Positions 1 through 6,194 of a stretch of DNA of 6,194 nucleotides are shown piece after piece. The DNA comes from JANFXS01 sp022791155. GTDB taxonomy: Bacteria > Bacillota > Clostridia > Lachnospirales > Anaerotignaceae. Location of the stretch: the NCBI GenBank assembly GCA_949743895.1, contig CATJUX010000063.1, positions 1-6,194 on the forward strand, in the 5' to 3' direction. The notes below the pieces were generated by a model that was not told the DNA's origin, did no database searches, and was given only the letters and a program-made list of their open reading frames with translations. Position numbers and translations under genes: made by a program. Within the stretch, counting starts at the first letter, position 1, and each line of letters begins with the position of its first letter.

Positions 1-75
1 AGAGAAAAAAAAAAAAAAGCCAACAAAAAAAATGATTAAAAAAAAAAAAAGTATAAATCGTGGGGGGGGGGGGGG
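1..75. repeat. Low-complexity poly-A / poly-G stretch at the window edge
   Basis: There are A runs at 5-18 (14), 25-32 (8) and 38-50 (13), and a G run at 62-75 (14). No other part of the window looks like this; the genes downstream have ordinary mixed composition. A 14-base G run is striking in AT-rich DNA. The likeliest explanation is a low-quality read or contig end, since long poly-G and poly-A runs are common artefacts there. A genuine slippage-prone tract in the start region of the next gene is the alternative. The stretch breaks the reading frame of that gene: the frame used from base 76 onward has a TAA at 37-39 and no ATG, GTG or TTG between that stop and the first cluster cysteine. 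Confidence 0.75.
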
Positions 76-879
76 TATTTTAGAATTGAGGAGATTGAGC
101 TGACAAACATATGCAATTTGAGCTGTGAGAATTGCTGCACTCCAACTTCGAAATATCCAAAAGGCTATATCGACAATCAAACATTCATGCTTGCGCTTTC
201 GTGGATGCAGGAGGGGCAAAGCGTCAACTATCACAGAATTGGTGAACCGCTTTTGCACCCAAATGTATGTGAATATGTGGGATATGGCGTTAAGCTTGGG
301 AAAATCAAACCAAACATAAGCACAAATGGTATACTTTTGACAGAAACCATGCTTGACAATTTATATAAACAGGGCCTTAGAAGGCTCTTGATTACACTGC
401 ACACAAAAAAATCGGTTGAGGCTTTCAAAATGGCTGTTGACTATTTTGAAAAAAACAATATAAACGTGCGCCCATATGAGGAGATGTTTTCAAACAATGA
501 CGAAGATGTCATGTTCTTTGCGGGCAAGGTGCTTGATTTTAACTCGAAAAACAACAGAAATTGGTTTATGGAGCTTGACATGACATATGAAAAATATATG
601 TCTTTTATTCAATATAAAGATTCACACACATGGGCCGGAAACGTTGAGGGAACAAGGTGTGATTTTGAAGATGACGTTGTTGCCCAAAGACAGAAAAATT
701 GCTATTTTATAAACAGAAATGTTGTTAACATGCGTTGGGATGGAACAATTGTGGGCTGCTGTTTTGATTCTGAAAATGACAACGAAATTGGCAACATAAG
801 AGATTTTGCCAATTTGAAAATAGATTTAGACAAATATAACTTATGCAGGCACTGCGATGCCAATTGGGCTGTAAAATAG
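76..879 (+). CDS. Radical SAM protein with shortened SPASM-like C-terminus (5' end unresolved)
   Basis: This is probably a radical SAM enzyme that cleaves S-adenosylmethionine at a [4Fe-4S] cluster to start radical chemistry; the substrate is unknown. The cluster motif is CNLSCENC (CX3CX2C), with cysteine codons at 112, 124 and 133. It follows a typical ELTNICN strand, and a GEP motif lies at 241-249. The C-terminal part has C(700)-X13-G-X4-C(757), then C(760), and C(844)-X2-C(853), which fits the first half of a SPASM domain. The protein ends nine codons after C(853), so the usual final CX5CX3C is absent, suggesting one auxiliary cluster at most. The TTG at 118 cannot be the start because it lies after the first cluster cysteine. 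Coding similarity begins right after the G run, so the true N-terminus is missing or garbled. The stop overlaps the ribosome binding site of the FkbM gene, so the two are probably co-translated. In this setting a sugar- or glycan-modifying role is likely, but peptide modification is not excluded. Confidence 0.85.
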   Translation, partial: YFRIEEIELTNICNLSCENCCTPTSKYPKGYIDNQTFMLALSWMQEGQSVNYHRIGEPLLHPNVCEYVGYGVKLGKIKPNISTNGILLTETMLDNLYKQGLRRLLITLHTKKSVEAFKMAVDYFEKNNINVRPYEEMFSNNDEDVMFFAGKVLDFNSKNNRNWFMELDMTYEKYMSFIQYKDSHTWAGNVEGTRCDFEDDVVAQRQKNCYFINRNVVNMRWDGTIVGCCFDSENDNEIGNIRDFANLKIDLDKYNLCRHCDANWAVK

Positions 880-882
880 GAG
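878..882 (+). promoter_or_regulatory. Shine-Dalgarno site for the FkbM methyltransferase gene
   Basis: AGGAG lies 8 bases before the ATG at 891 and shares its first two bases with the TAG stop of the preceding gene. The overlap suggests translational coupling and supports the ATG at 891 as the start. Confidence 0.8.
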
Positions 883-890
883 ATAATTGA

Positions 891-2294
891 ATGGAGAAAA
901 AAGTAACTCAGGTTTTTGACATTAAAATTACAGGATATGAAAGTGACTATGTTTTTCAGACTATAGAGAAAAGCCGCTATTTCTATGAGGGAAAAATTCT
1001 CAACAAATGGACAGGCTATTTCAGGGATGCCAAAGTTTTGCTTGACATAGGTGCAAACCTTGGCAACCACACGCTTTATTGGGCTGTGAACACTGATTGT
1101 GAAAATATATATTCGTTTGAACCATATGGGCCAAACTTTGAACTGCTTGAGGAAAATGTCAAAACAAATGGCCTCAACATGGTTACAGCTGTAAATGCCG
1201 GAGTTGGAGAAAAAAAGTCAAAAGCCGTTGTCAAAAGCTTTGATGAGGGCAACTTTGGCGCCACAACGCTTCAAGAGGCCACGGAGGAGTCCTCTGATGA
1301 AACAATGGAAATAATAGACATAGACTCTTTTGTTGAGGAACAAAAAATTGAAAGGGTTGACTTTGCAAAAATAGACACAGAGGGGTTTGAAGAAAAAGTT
1401 ATTGCTGGAATGAAAAATGTCATATCAAAGTTCAGGCCCGTGCTTTGGATTGAAGTTGGCTGTGAAAGTTTTGAAAATGTTTTTGAAAATTTGGAGGCTA
1501 AAGGATATAAAGTTGTTGACATTGAAGGCTTCAATGTTTTGTTTTTTCCTGAAGAAAAATCAACAAATTTGAAATGCTATAGCATTGAAAAAGCAATTGA
1601 ACACATGTTTAGATACCTTGAAAAGGTCAACATTTATTATAGCAACTATTTGAAATCTAAGTCGATAATTGATGAAAAGGATCAAAAAATAATTTCTTTT
1701 TCTGAAAACTATCAAAAGGTTAAAGCGCTTTATGACAACGAAAAAGAAAAGAGCGAGCGTTCTGAAAAGAATTATCAGCAGGTGAAAATTTGGTTTGAAA
1801 ATGAGAAAGAAAAGCGCATTGTTTCGGAAGAAAACTATTTGAAAGTTAAACAATGGTTTGAAGCGGAGAAGGAGAGACGAATTGCTTCAGAAGAGAATTA
1901 TTTGAAAGTTAAGGAAAGATGTGCTGTTTCAGAAGAGAACTATTTAAAAATGAAACAAATGTATGCAAATGAAAAAGACAGACGCATTGAAGCCGACAAC
2001 AAATATAGCGAACTGAAGCGTGAACACAGCGACTTTATCAAAAGATGTGATGAACTGAATGGAAAATATTCACAGCAGCTTAAAGACGAATATGATTCCA
2101 ATCAGGAAGAAATGGAAATTTTGAACGAACTTAAAAATGTTATAAAACGGCTTGAAACCCAAAACAACTATTTAAGAAGCGAAAACACGGAATATCAAAG
2201 GAAAATGCAGATCATCAAGGACACGTTTGTTGGAAAAGTTCTTGTCAAAGGGTATCATTTGCTGAAAAAAATAAAGGCCAAACTAAACAGATAA
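891..2294 (+). CDS. FkbM family SAM-dependent methyltransferase with C-terminal repeat coiled coil
   Basis: The protein has 467 residues. Residues about 45-220 form a class I methyltransferase fold of the FkbM type: glycine-rich SAM-binding loop DIGANLGNH (52-60), acidic residue in the FEPYGPN stretch (E77), and FkbM signature DFAKIDTEG (157-165) followed by LWIEVG (185-190). FkbM enzymes are O-methyltransferases, and many sit in glycan clusters. A substrate sugar hydroxyl is therefore inferred. Residues about 230-445 are highly charged and helical, with 21-residue repeats at about 270-367 that form a coiled coil. The last 22 residues (446-467) are basic and amphipathic and could contact a membrane or partner protein. 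There is no signal peptide or membrane span, so the protein is cytoplasmic or peripheral. The methyltransferase domain is of normal size; the long coiled coil is the unusual part. The ATG has a good AGGAG 8 bases upstream. The next gene begins 20 bases after the stop. Confidence 0.9.
   Translation: MEKKVTQVFDIKITGYESDYVFQTIEKSRYFYEGKILNKWTGYFRDAKVLLDIGANLGNHTLYWAVNTDCENIYSFEPYGPNFELLEENVKTNGLNMVTAVNAGVGEKKSKAVVKSFDEGNFGATTLQEATEESSDETMEIIDIDSFVEEQKIERVDFAKIDTEGFEEKVIAGMKNVISKFRPVLWIEVGCESFENVFENLEAKGYKVVDIEGFNVLFFPEEKSTNLKCYSIEKAIEHMFRYLEKVNIYYSNYLKSKSIIDEKDQKIISFSENYQKVKALYDNEKEKSERSEKNYQQVKIWFENEKEKRIVSEENYLKVKQWFEAEKERRIASEENYLKVKERCAVSEENYLKMKQMYANEKDRRIEADNKYSELKREHSDFIKRCDELNGKYSQQLKDEYDSNQEEMEILNELKNVIKRLETQNNYLRSENTEYQRKMQIIKDTFVGKVLVKGYHLLKKIKAKLNR
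1698..1991 (+). repeat. In-frame 63-bp tandem repeat coding a coiled coil (5 units, one shortened)
   Basis: Five head-to-tail units encode a 21-residue motif with consensus SEENYLKVKQWFENEKERRI. They start at about 1698, 1761, 1824, 1887 and 1929, and a degenerate sixth begins at 1992 (ADNKYSELKRE). Twenty-one residues equal three heptads, so the repeat keeps coiled-coil register. The fourth unit is only 42 bp (14 residues), lacking exactly one heptad, the part matching QWFEAEK. The units differ at many synonymous positions, so they are not a recent slippage product. Confidence 0.85.
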
Positions 2295-2301
2295 ATTATT
2301 T

Positions 2302-2310
2302 GGGGGAAGG
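2302..2310 (+). promoter_or_regulatory. Purine-rich ribosome binding site that selects the GTG start
   Basis: GGGGGAAGG lies directly before TTTT and GTG at 2315. It overlaps the in-frame TTG at 2300, which would have no such site of its own. This favours GTG 2315. It is not a perfect AGGAGG match, and the spacing is short if only the AAGG part pairs. Confidence 0.55.
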
Positions 2311-2314
2311 TTTT

Positions 2315-5300
2315 GTGAACTTAACTTTTTTGGATGAGAGAATAAAAAAACTTGCTGAAAAAAACAAAAAAATCAAGTCAATTTTGGCAGAGATTGGAAT
2401 GGACATAGAGGACAATGAGCATTCAAAAGAAACTGTTTTAGGTTTTAAAACAGAGGCTTCATGCTTGAAAGAGCTGAAAGTGGCTTGTGTCATGGACAGG
2501 TTCACACTTGAAAGCTATAAATATGAATGCAACCTTTTGGAGCTCACGCCGCAAAACTGGAAAAGTGAAATTGATGGTTTTGAGCCAGATTTAATATTCA
2601 TTGAATCGGCGTGGGAAGGCAAAGACAAACTGTGGTATAGAAAAATTGCCAATGGAAGCAAGGAATTTTTTGAAATGGCAAGCTATTGCCAAGAAAAGAA
2701 CATGCCAATTGTTTTCTGGAACAAGGAAGACCCTGTGTATACTGACACATTCATGCCCGCGGCAAGCATGGCCGACATAGTTTTCACAACGGATATTGAC
2801 TGTGTGAAAAAATATAAAGAAACTTTGAAGCATGACAATGTTTTTCATCTTCATTTTGCTGCTCAGCCAGCGCTTCACAATCCTGTGGAAAAATATGAAA
2901 GGAAAGAAAAATTTTGCTTTGCTGGAGCATATTATCATAAATATAAACACCGCTCAGAAATTTTTGACAAATTTTCAGAAATTTTTGTGGAAACAAAGGG
3001 ATTTGACATTTATGACAGAAACTATAAAAGCGCTCTGCCGGAACACGCTTTTCCCGAAAGATATGATAAATACATATTGGGAAAGCTGGATCCAACTGAA
3101 ATTGATGTGGCATATAAAGGCTATTTGTATGGAGTGAACATGAACTCAGAGTCACAATCGCAAACAATGTTTGCAAGGCGTGTCTTTGAAATGATGGCTT
3201 CAAACACAGTGACTGTGGGCAACTATTCAAGGGGAGTGAAGAACCTTTTTGGAGATTTGACAATATGCACAGACGACAGCGCTGAAATGAAAAGACAGCT
3301 TGAGCTGTTTTGCAATGATGAAACAAGCAGCAAAAAATATCGGCTTGCTGGCTTGAGAAGTGTTTTGAGCCAGCATTTATATGAAGACAGGCTTGATTTT
3401 GTTGTTTCAAAGGTGTTCAAAAAATCTTTGAAACGTGAACTTCCCAAGGCTGTTTTGTTTGCATGTGGCAAGAACGGAATTGAAAGTTTCAAAAAACAGA
3501 CATATGCGAACAAAAAGCTCTATGTTGTTGGTGATGAGGAAAAAGAAAATGAGAACATTGCATACATCAAAAAAGAGAACGCTGAAAAGATTTTGATGTC
3601 TTCTTTCGAAAACTCATATGTAGGCGTGCTGAATGAAAATGACTATTATGGCGCCAATTATGTCACCGACATTATGCTTGCACTGCGCTATGGAAATTAT
3701 GACGGCATTGGCAAGGGCGCTTATTACAGCAATTCAAATGAAACCATTGTTTTGAATGATGATGAAAAATCATATAAGCCAATGAACAGTGTGAACATAA
3801 ACAGAGGGCTTGTGAACAGTGAAGTCATATGTGCCAATGCCGAAAACATTTTTGAAGCTGAAAATGTGGAGTGCGAAAACAGCTTTTCGGTTGACGAGTT
3901 TAACTATTGCGAAAACTTTGCTGGCGAAACATGCCGTGAGGTTGACGACATGTTCATTGCTGACAAAGGCATTTCAATGAACAAAATAGAAAAAGCCGCT
4001 GAAAAAATCAAGGTTAACAGAATGATGACCAAAGGACAGCGGATAAGTGGAGCAGAGCTGGCCAAATTTGTGAAGGAAGGAACGCTGAAAAAAGTCAAAA
4101 TCAAAAAATCATCAAAAACGTTTGATCTGACAAGCACTTTGGATGAGAATGAAAATGAATATGTAATGTTTGAAAAGCTGTATAATATTAGAGATTTCGC
4201 TGAAAATGATGATATGAACATTGTTTTTGAATGTGTTGGCGGAACAGAAGTTCTTGGAGTTTGCATCTTTTTTGACAGCAACAAAAAGAAAATATCTCCA
4301 ACCTTCCCTAAGTCTAATAGGCTGACGATGACAAGCATTCCAAAAGGAGCCGTCTATTTCAAGCTGGGGCTCAGAATCCGCGGCGAGGGCGACATCTGTT
4401 TCAAAGAGTTTGGCATTGGCGTTGAAAAAAGCTCTGGTGAAATTGAAACATTTTTGAGCCGTTCAAATGTGCTTGTTTTGGCCAATCACTATCCTTCATA
4501 TGATGATTTGTATAGAAACATGTTTGTTCACAAAAGAGTGACAGCTTATAAAAATGATGGATATGTTTATGATGTTATGCGAATGAACATATATGCCAAA
4601 GACGGCTTTAGAGAGTTTGAGGGGATCAATGTCATAGAAGGGCATGGAAACACATTGGCCAATATACTTTCTTCAGGCGACATAGACACGGTTTGTGTGC
4701 ATTTTTTTGACAGACAAATGTGGGATGTTTTGAAAAATTTTGCTGACAAAATAAAAATAATTGTGTGGTCACATGGGGCTGACATTCAGCCATGGTGGCG
4801 AAGAAAATTCAACTATTCCACAGAAGAAGAAATGAAAAAAGCAAAAAAAGCTTCTGAAGAAAGAATGGATTTTTGGAACGAAGTTTTTGCTGCCTATGAA
4901 AAATATGACATGAGCTTTGTTTTTGTTTCACAATATGCAGCTGACATGGTGATGGAAGACTATAACATTAAACTCAAGAATTATAGCATAATTCCAAACT
5001 GCATTGACACGGACATGTTTGTTTATAAAAACAAAAACAGTGAAGACAGAAAAAATGTCATATCCATAAGGCCATATTCAAGCATGATTTATGGAAATGA
5101 TTTGATGGTTAAAGCCATTCTGGAACTTTCTTCAAAGGATTTCTTCAATGACATTAAATTTACTCTCAAAGGTGATGGGGAACTTTTCAATGATGTTTTG
5201 AAACCTCTCAAAAAATTTGACAATGTGTCAATTGAAAAGACATTTTTAAGACAAGCTGATATAGCCAAGTTATATTCGCAAAATGGAATTGTTTTAATTC

Positions 5301-5587
5301 CAACAAGGGGCGACACACAAGGCGTTTCAAGAGATGAGGCCATGTCTTGCGGCCTTGTGCCAGTGACAAACAAGGTTGCCGCCATCCCAGAATTTGTTGA
5401 TGAGAATTGCGGAATTCTTGCTCCAGGTGAAGACTATAAAGCCATGGCCGAAGGCATTGAAAAGCTGTATAAAAACCCAGATGAGTTTTGCAAACTTTCA
5501 GAAAATGCTGCAAAACGTGTGAGAAGCCAGTCTTCAAAGGAATTCACCATAGAAAGAGAGGAAGCCATTATTGAAGGGAAGGGATAA
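2315..5587 (+). CDS. Multi-domain glycosyltransferase: CgeB/DUF3880-like, GT2-like remnant, beta-sandwich, GT4
   Basis: From GTG the protein has about 1090 residues. Residues 1-35 are a charged helix. Residues about 55-370 resemble CgeB/DUF3880-type GT-B transferases: KEDPVYTD (137-144), FTTD (157-160), HFAAQPALHNP (180-190), FAGAYYHKY (202-210) and TMFARRVFEMMAS (284-296). Residues about 378-535 resemble a shortened GT2 domain (KKQTYANKKLYVV, 393-405; NENDYYGANYVTDIM, 440-454) lacking a clear nucleotide-binding N-terminus. Residues about 590-705 are rich in beta-type segments and may be a carbohydrate-binding sandwich. Residues about 717-1075 are a GT4 domain: SHGADI (819-824), VSQYAA (871-876), IPNCIDTDMF (893-902), LKGDGE (951-956) and the nucleotide-sugar-binding DTQGVSRDEAMSCG (1000-1013). 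There the usual EX7E appears as D1000-X7-E1008. The protein probably adds at least two sugars to a surface glycan or glycoprotein in the cytoplasm. No transmembrane segment is seen. An in-frame TTG at 2300 would add five residues. The DUF6270 gene follows after 6 bases. Confidence 0.88.
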   Translation: MNLTFLDERIKKLAEKNKKIKSILAEIGMDIEDNEHSKETVLGFKTEASCLKELKVACVMDRFTLESYKYECNLLELTPQNWKSEIDGFEPDLIFIESAWEGKDKLWYRKIANGSKEFFEMASYCQEKNMPIVFWNKEDPVYTDTFMPAASMADIVFTTDIDCVKKYKETLKHDNVFHLHFAAQPALHNPVEKYERKEKFCFAGAYYHKYKHRSEIFDKFSEIFVETKGFDIYDRNYKSALPEHAFPERYDKYILGKLDPTEIDVAYKGYLYGVNMNSESQSQTMFARRVFEMMASNTVTVGNYSRGVKNLFGDLTICTDDSAEMKRQLELFCNDETSSKKYRLAGLRSVLSQHLYEDRLDFVVSKVFKKSLKRELPKAVLFACGKNGIESFKKQTYANKKLYVVGDEEKENENIAYIKKENAEKILMSSFENSYVGVLNENDYYGANYVTDIMLALRYGNYDGIGKGAYYSNSNETIVLNDDEKSYKPMNSVNINRGLVNSEVICANAENIFEAENVECENSFSVDEFNYCENFAGETCREVDDMFIADKGISMNKIEKAAEKIKVNRMMTKGQRISGAELAKFVKEGTLKKVKIKKSSKTFDLTSTLDENENEYVMFEKLYNIRDFAENDDMNIVFECVGGTEVLGVCIFFDSNKKKISPTFPKSNRLTMTSIPKGAVYFKLGLRIRGEGDICFKEFGIGVEKSSGEIETFLSRSNVLVLANHYPSYDDLYRNMFVHKRVTAYKNDGYVYDVMRMNIYAKDGFREFEGINVIEGHGNTLANILSSGDIDTVCVHFFDRQMWDVLKNFADKIKIIVWSHGADIQPWWRRKFNYSTEEEMKKAKKASEERMDFWNEVFAAYEKYDMSFVFVSQYAADMVMEDYNIKLKNYSIIPNCIDTDMFVYKNKNSEDRKNVISIRPYSSMIYGNDLMVKAILELSSKDFFNDIKFTLKGDGELFNDVLKPLKKFDNVSIEKTFLRQADIAKLYSQNGIVLIPTRGDTQGVSRDEAMSCGLVPVTNKVAAIPEFVDENCGILAPGEDYKAMAEGIEKLYKNPDEFCKLSENAAKRVRSQSSKEFTIEREEAIIEGKG
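5579..5584 (+). promoter_or_regulatory. Shine-Dalgarno site for the DUF6270 gene
   Basis: AAGGGA ends 9 bases before ATG 5594 and lies within the last codons of the glycosyltransferase gene. It supports ATG 5594 over the in-frame ATG at 5612 and suggests coupled translation. Confidence 0.6.
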
Positions 5588-5593
5588 TTTGGA

Positions 5594-6194
5594 ATGGAAA
5601 TTAGAGATGAAATGGTGAATGTAAATTTTTCGCAAGAGGGCAATAGACTTGTGTCAAAAATTGAATTTGCCAATGATGAGATAGATTCTAAAGATTTTCA
5701 ATATGCATTTTATCTTCTGCTTGATGACGTAAGATTGGAAACAAGGGGATATACAAAAGAAAATTTTGCTGAATTTTTGCCAGTATGCAACGGAAAGTAC
5801 ACTTCTGTTGGTTTTGTGAAATATGGAGAAAACAAAATAATAAAGAGATCAAATGCCGTTGATTTTGAATTTGATGAAAACATAGAAACTGACATTGACA
5901 TAAAGGAGAAAGTTTCTGTGAGCATATTTGGAAGCTGTGTTTCAAGAGACATATTCAATTTTGACATGCGAAACAAATTTCGAATTAAAACATATGTTGC
6001 AAGACAGTCAGTGGTTTCAGCTTTGTCAGAGCCTGTGCCATGCAATGCCAATGACATAAACTTAAGCTCTAAATTTCAAAAAAAAGCTGTATATGAGGAT
6101 TTTGCAAAAGAGACATTTGAAAAGTTCAAGCAGGACAACAGCGATTATCTGGTCATTGATTTTATAGACGAGCGGTTCAAATTGATAAAATATG
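5594..6194 (+). CDS. DUF6270 domain protein, 3' end cut by window
   Basis: The frame stays open for 200 codons to the end of the window with no stop, so the gene is partial. Residues about 1-95 contain a probable small beta-sandwich (FQYAFYLLLDD at 35-45, GKYTSVGFVKYGE at 67-79), similar in style to accessory Ig-like domains of glycan-locus proteins. From about 108 it matches my recollection of the DUF6270 family: IFGSCVSRDIF (111-121), YVARQS (134-139) and VIDFIDERF (187-195). The GSC-x-SRD block resembles the first block of SGNH/GDSL hydrolases, with Ser114 as a candidate nucleophile. Esterase or acyltransferase activity is therefore possible but unproven, and the later catalytic block lies outside the window. 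No signal peptide is seen. It starts 6 bases after the glycosyltransferase stop, so it belongs to the same operon and probably acts on the same glycan. Confidence 0.85.
   Translation, partial: MEIRDEMVNVNFSQEGNRLVSKIEFANDEIDSKDFQYAFYLLLDDVRLETRGYTKENFAEFLPVCNGKYTSVGFVKYGENKIIKRSNAVDFEFDENIETDIDIKEKVSVSIFGSCVSRDIFNFDMRNKFRIKTYVARQSVVSALSEPVPCNANDINLSSKFQKKAVYEDFAKETFEKFKQDNSDYLVIDFIDERFKLIKY

Noticed and set aside
32..34. ATG at 32 as start of the radical SAM gene
   Set aside because: As given, this frame hits TGA at 101-103 and is out of phase with the cluster motif. It works only if the homopolymer length is wrong, so it is listed as a possibility under findings.
118..120. TTG as start of the radical SAM gene
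   Set aside because: It would remove the first cysteine (codon 112-114) of the CX3CX2C cluster motif and the conserved strand before it.
702..1070. Minus-strand open frame spanning the radical SAM / FkbM junction
   Set aside because: It overlaps two well-supported genes and their ribosome binding site, and its product looks like random translation.
1698..1991. 63-bp repeats as a CRISPR array or recent satellite
   Set aside because: The units are in frame, adjoin without spacers, have diverged at synonymous positions and encode a regular coiled coil.
2300..2302. TTG at 2300 as start of the large glycosyltransferase
   Set aside because: It lies within 6 bases of the previous stop with no ribosome binding site of its own and overlaps the purine-rich site before GTG 2315.
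2784..3410. Minus-strand open frame of 208 codons opposite the large glycosyltransferase
   Set aside because: It is cysteine- and histidine-rich with no recognisable domain and has no supporting context. It mirrors strongly coding DNA on the plus strand whose motifs are clear.
5588..5593. Terminator or promoter between the last two genes, or at the other junctions
   Set aside because: The gaps are only 6 to 20 bases, with no hairpin followed by a T run and no convincing -35/-10 pair.

Overview
The window holds four collinear plus-strand genes, apparently one operon, cut at both ends. The DNA is AT-rich, the genes sit 6 to 20 bases apart, and the starts have purine-rich Shine-Dalgarno sites. 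The gene set (radical SAM enzyme, FkbM methyltransferase with coiled coil, very large CgeB/GT4 glycosyltransferase, DUF6270 protein) is what I would expect from a surface-glycan or flagellar/S-layer glycosylation locus of an anaerobic low-GC bacterium. Bacillota (Clostridia or Negativicutes) is my best guess. This is inferred from gene style; no marker gene fixes the taxon.

Layout. Bases 1-75 are low-complexity runs of A (14, 8 and 13 long) and G (14 long). They look like a poor-quality sequence end, or less likely a phase-variable homopolymer tract. Next comes a radical SAM protein with a shortened SPASM-like C-terminus (about 76-879); its start codon cannot be placed. An FkbM-type SAM-dependent methyltransferase follows (891-2294). 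Its C-terminal half is a coiled coil built from 21-residue repeats, ending in a basic amphipathic tail. The third gene (2315-5587) encodes a protein of about 1090 residues. It has an N-terminal CgeB/DUF3880-like glycosyltransferase, a degenerate GT2-like segment, a probable beta-sandwich and a C-terminal GT4 glycosyltransferase. The last gene (5594 to the end) encodes a DUF6270 protein with a probable beta-sandwich N-terminus and is cut off by the window edge.

Working model. The large glycosyltransferase would add two or more sugars. The FkbM protein would O-methylate the glycan, perhaps capping it. The radical SAM enzyme would make or modify an unusual sugar or attached group, and the DUF6270 protein would decorate the glycan. 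The pairing of a coiled-coil methyltransferase with a multi-domain glycosyltransferase recalls the WbdD/WbdA chain-length ruler of E. coli O9a, but that link is an analogy only. No RNA genes, CRISPR arrays, insertion sequences, terminators or promoters could be supported. There is no gene-free stretch over 300 bases.
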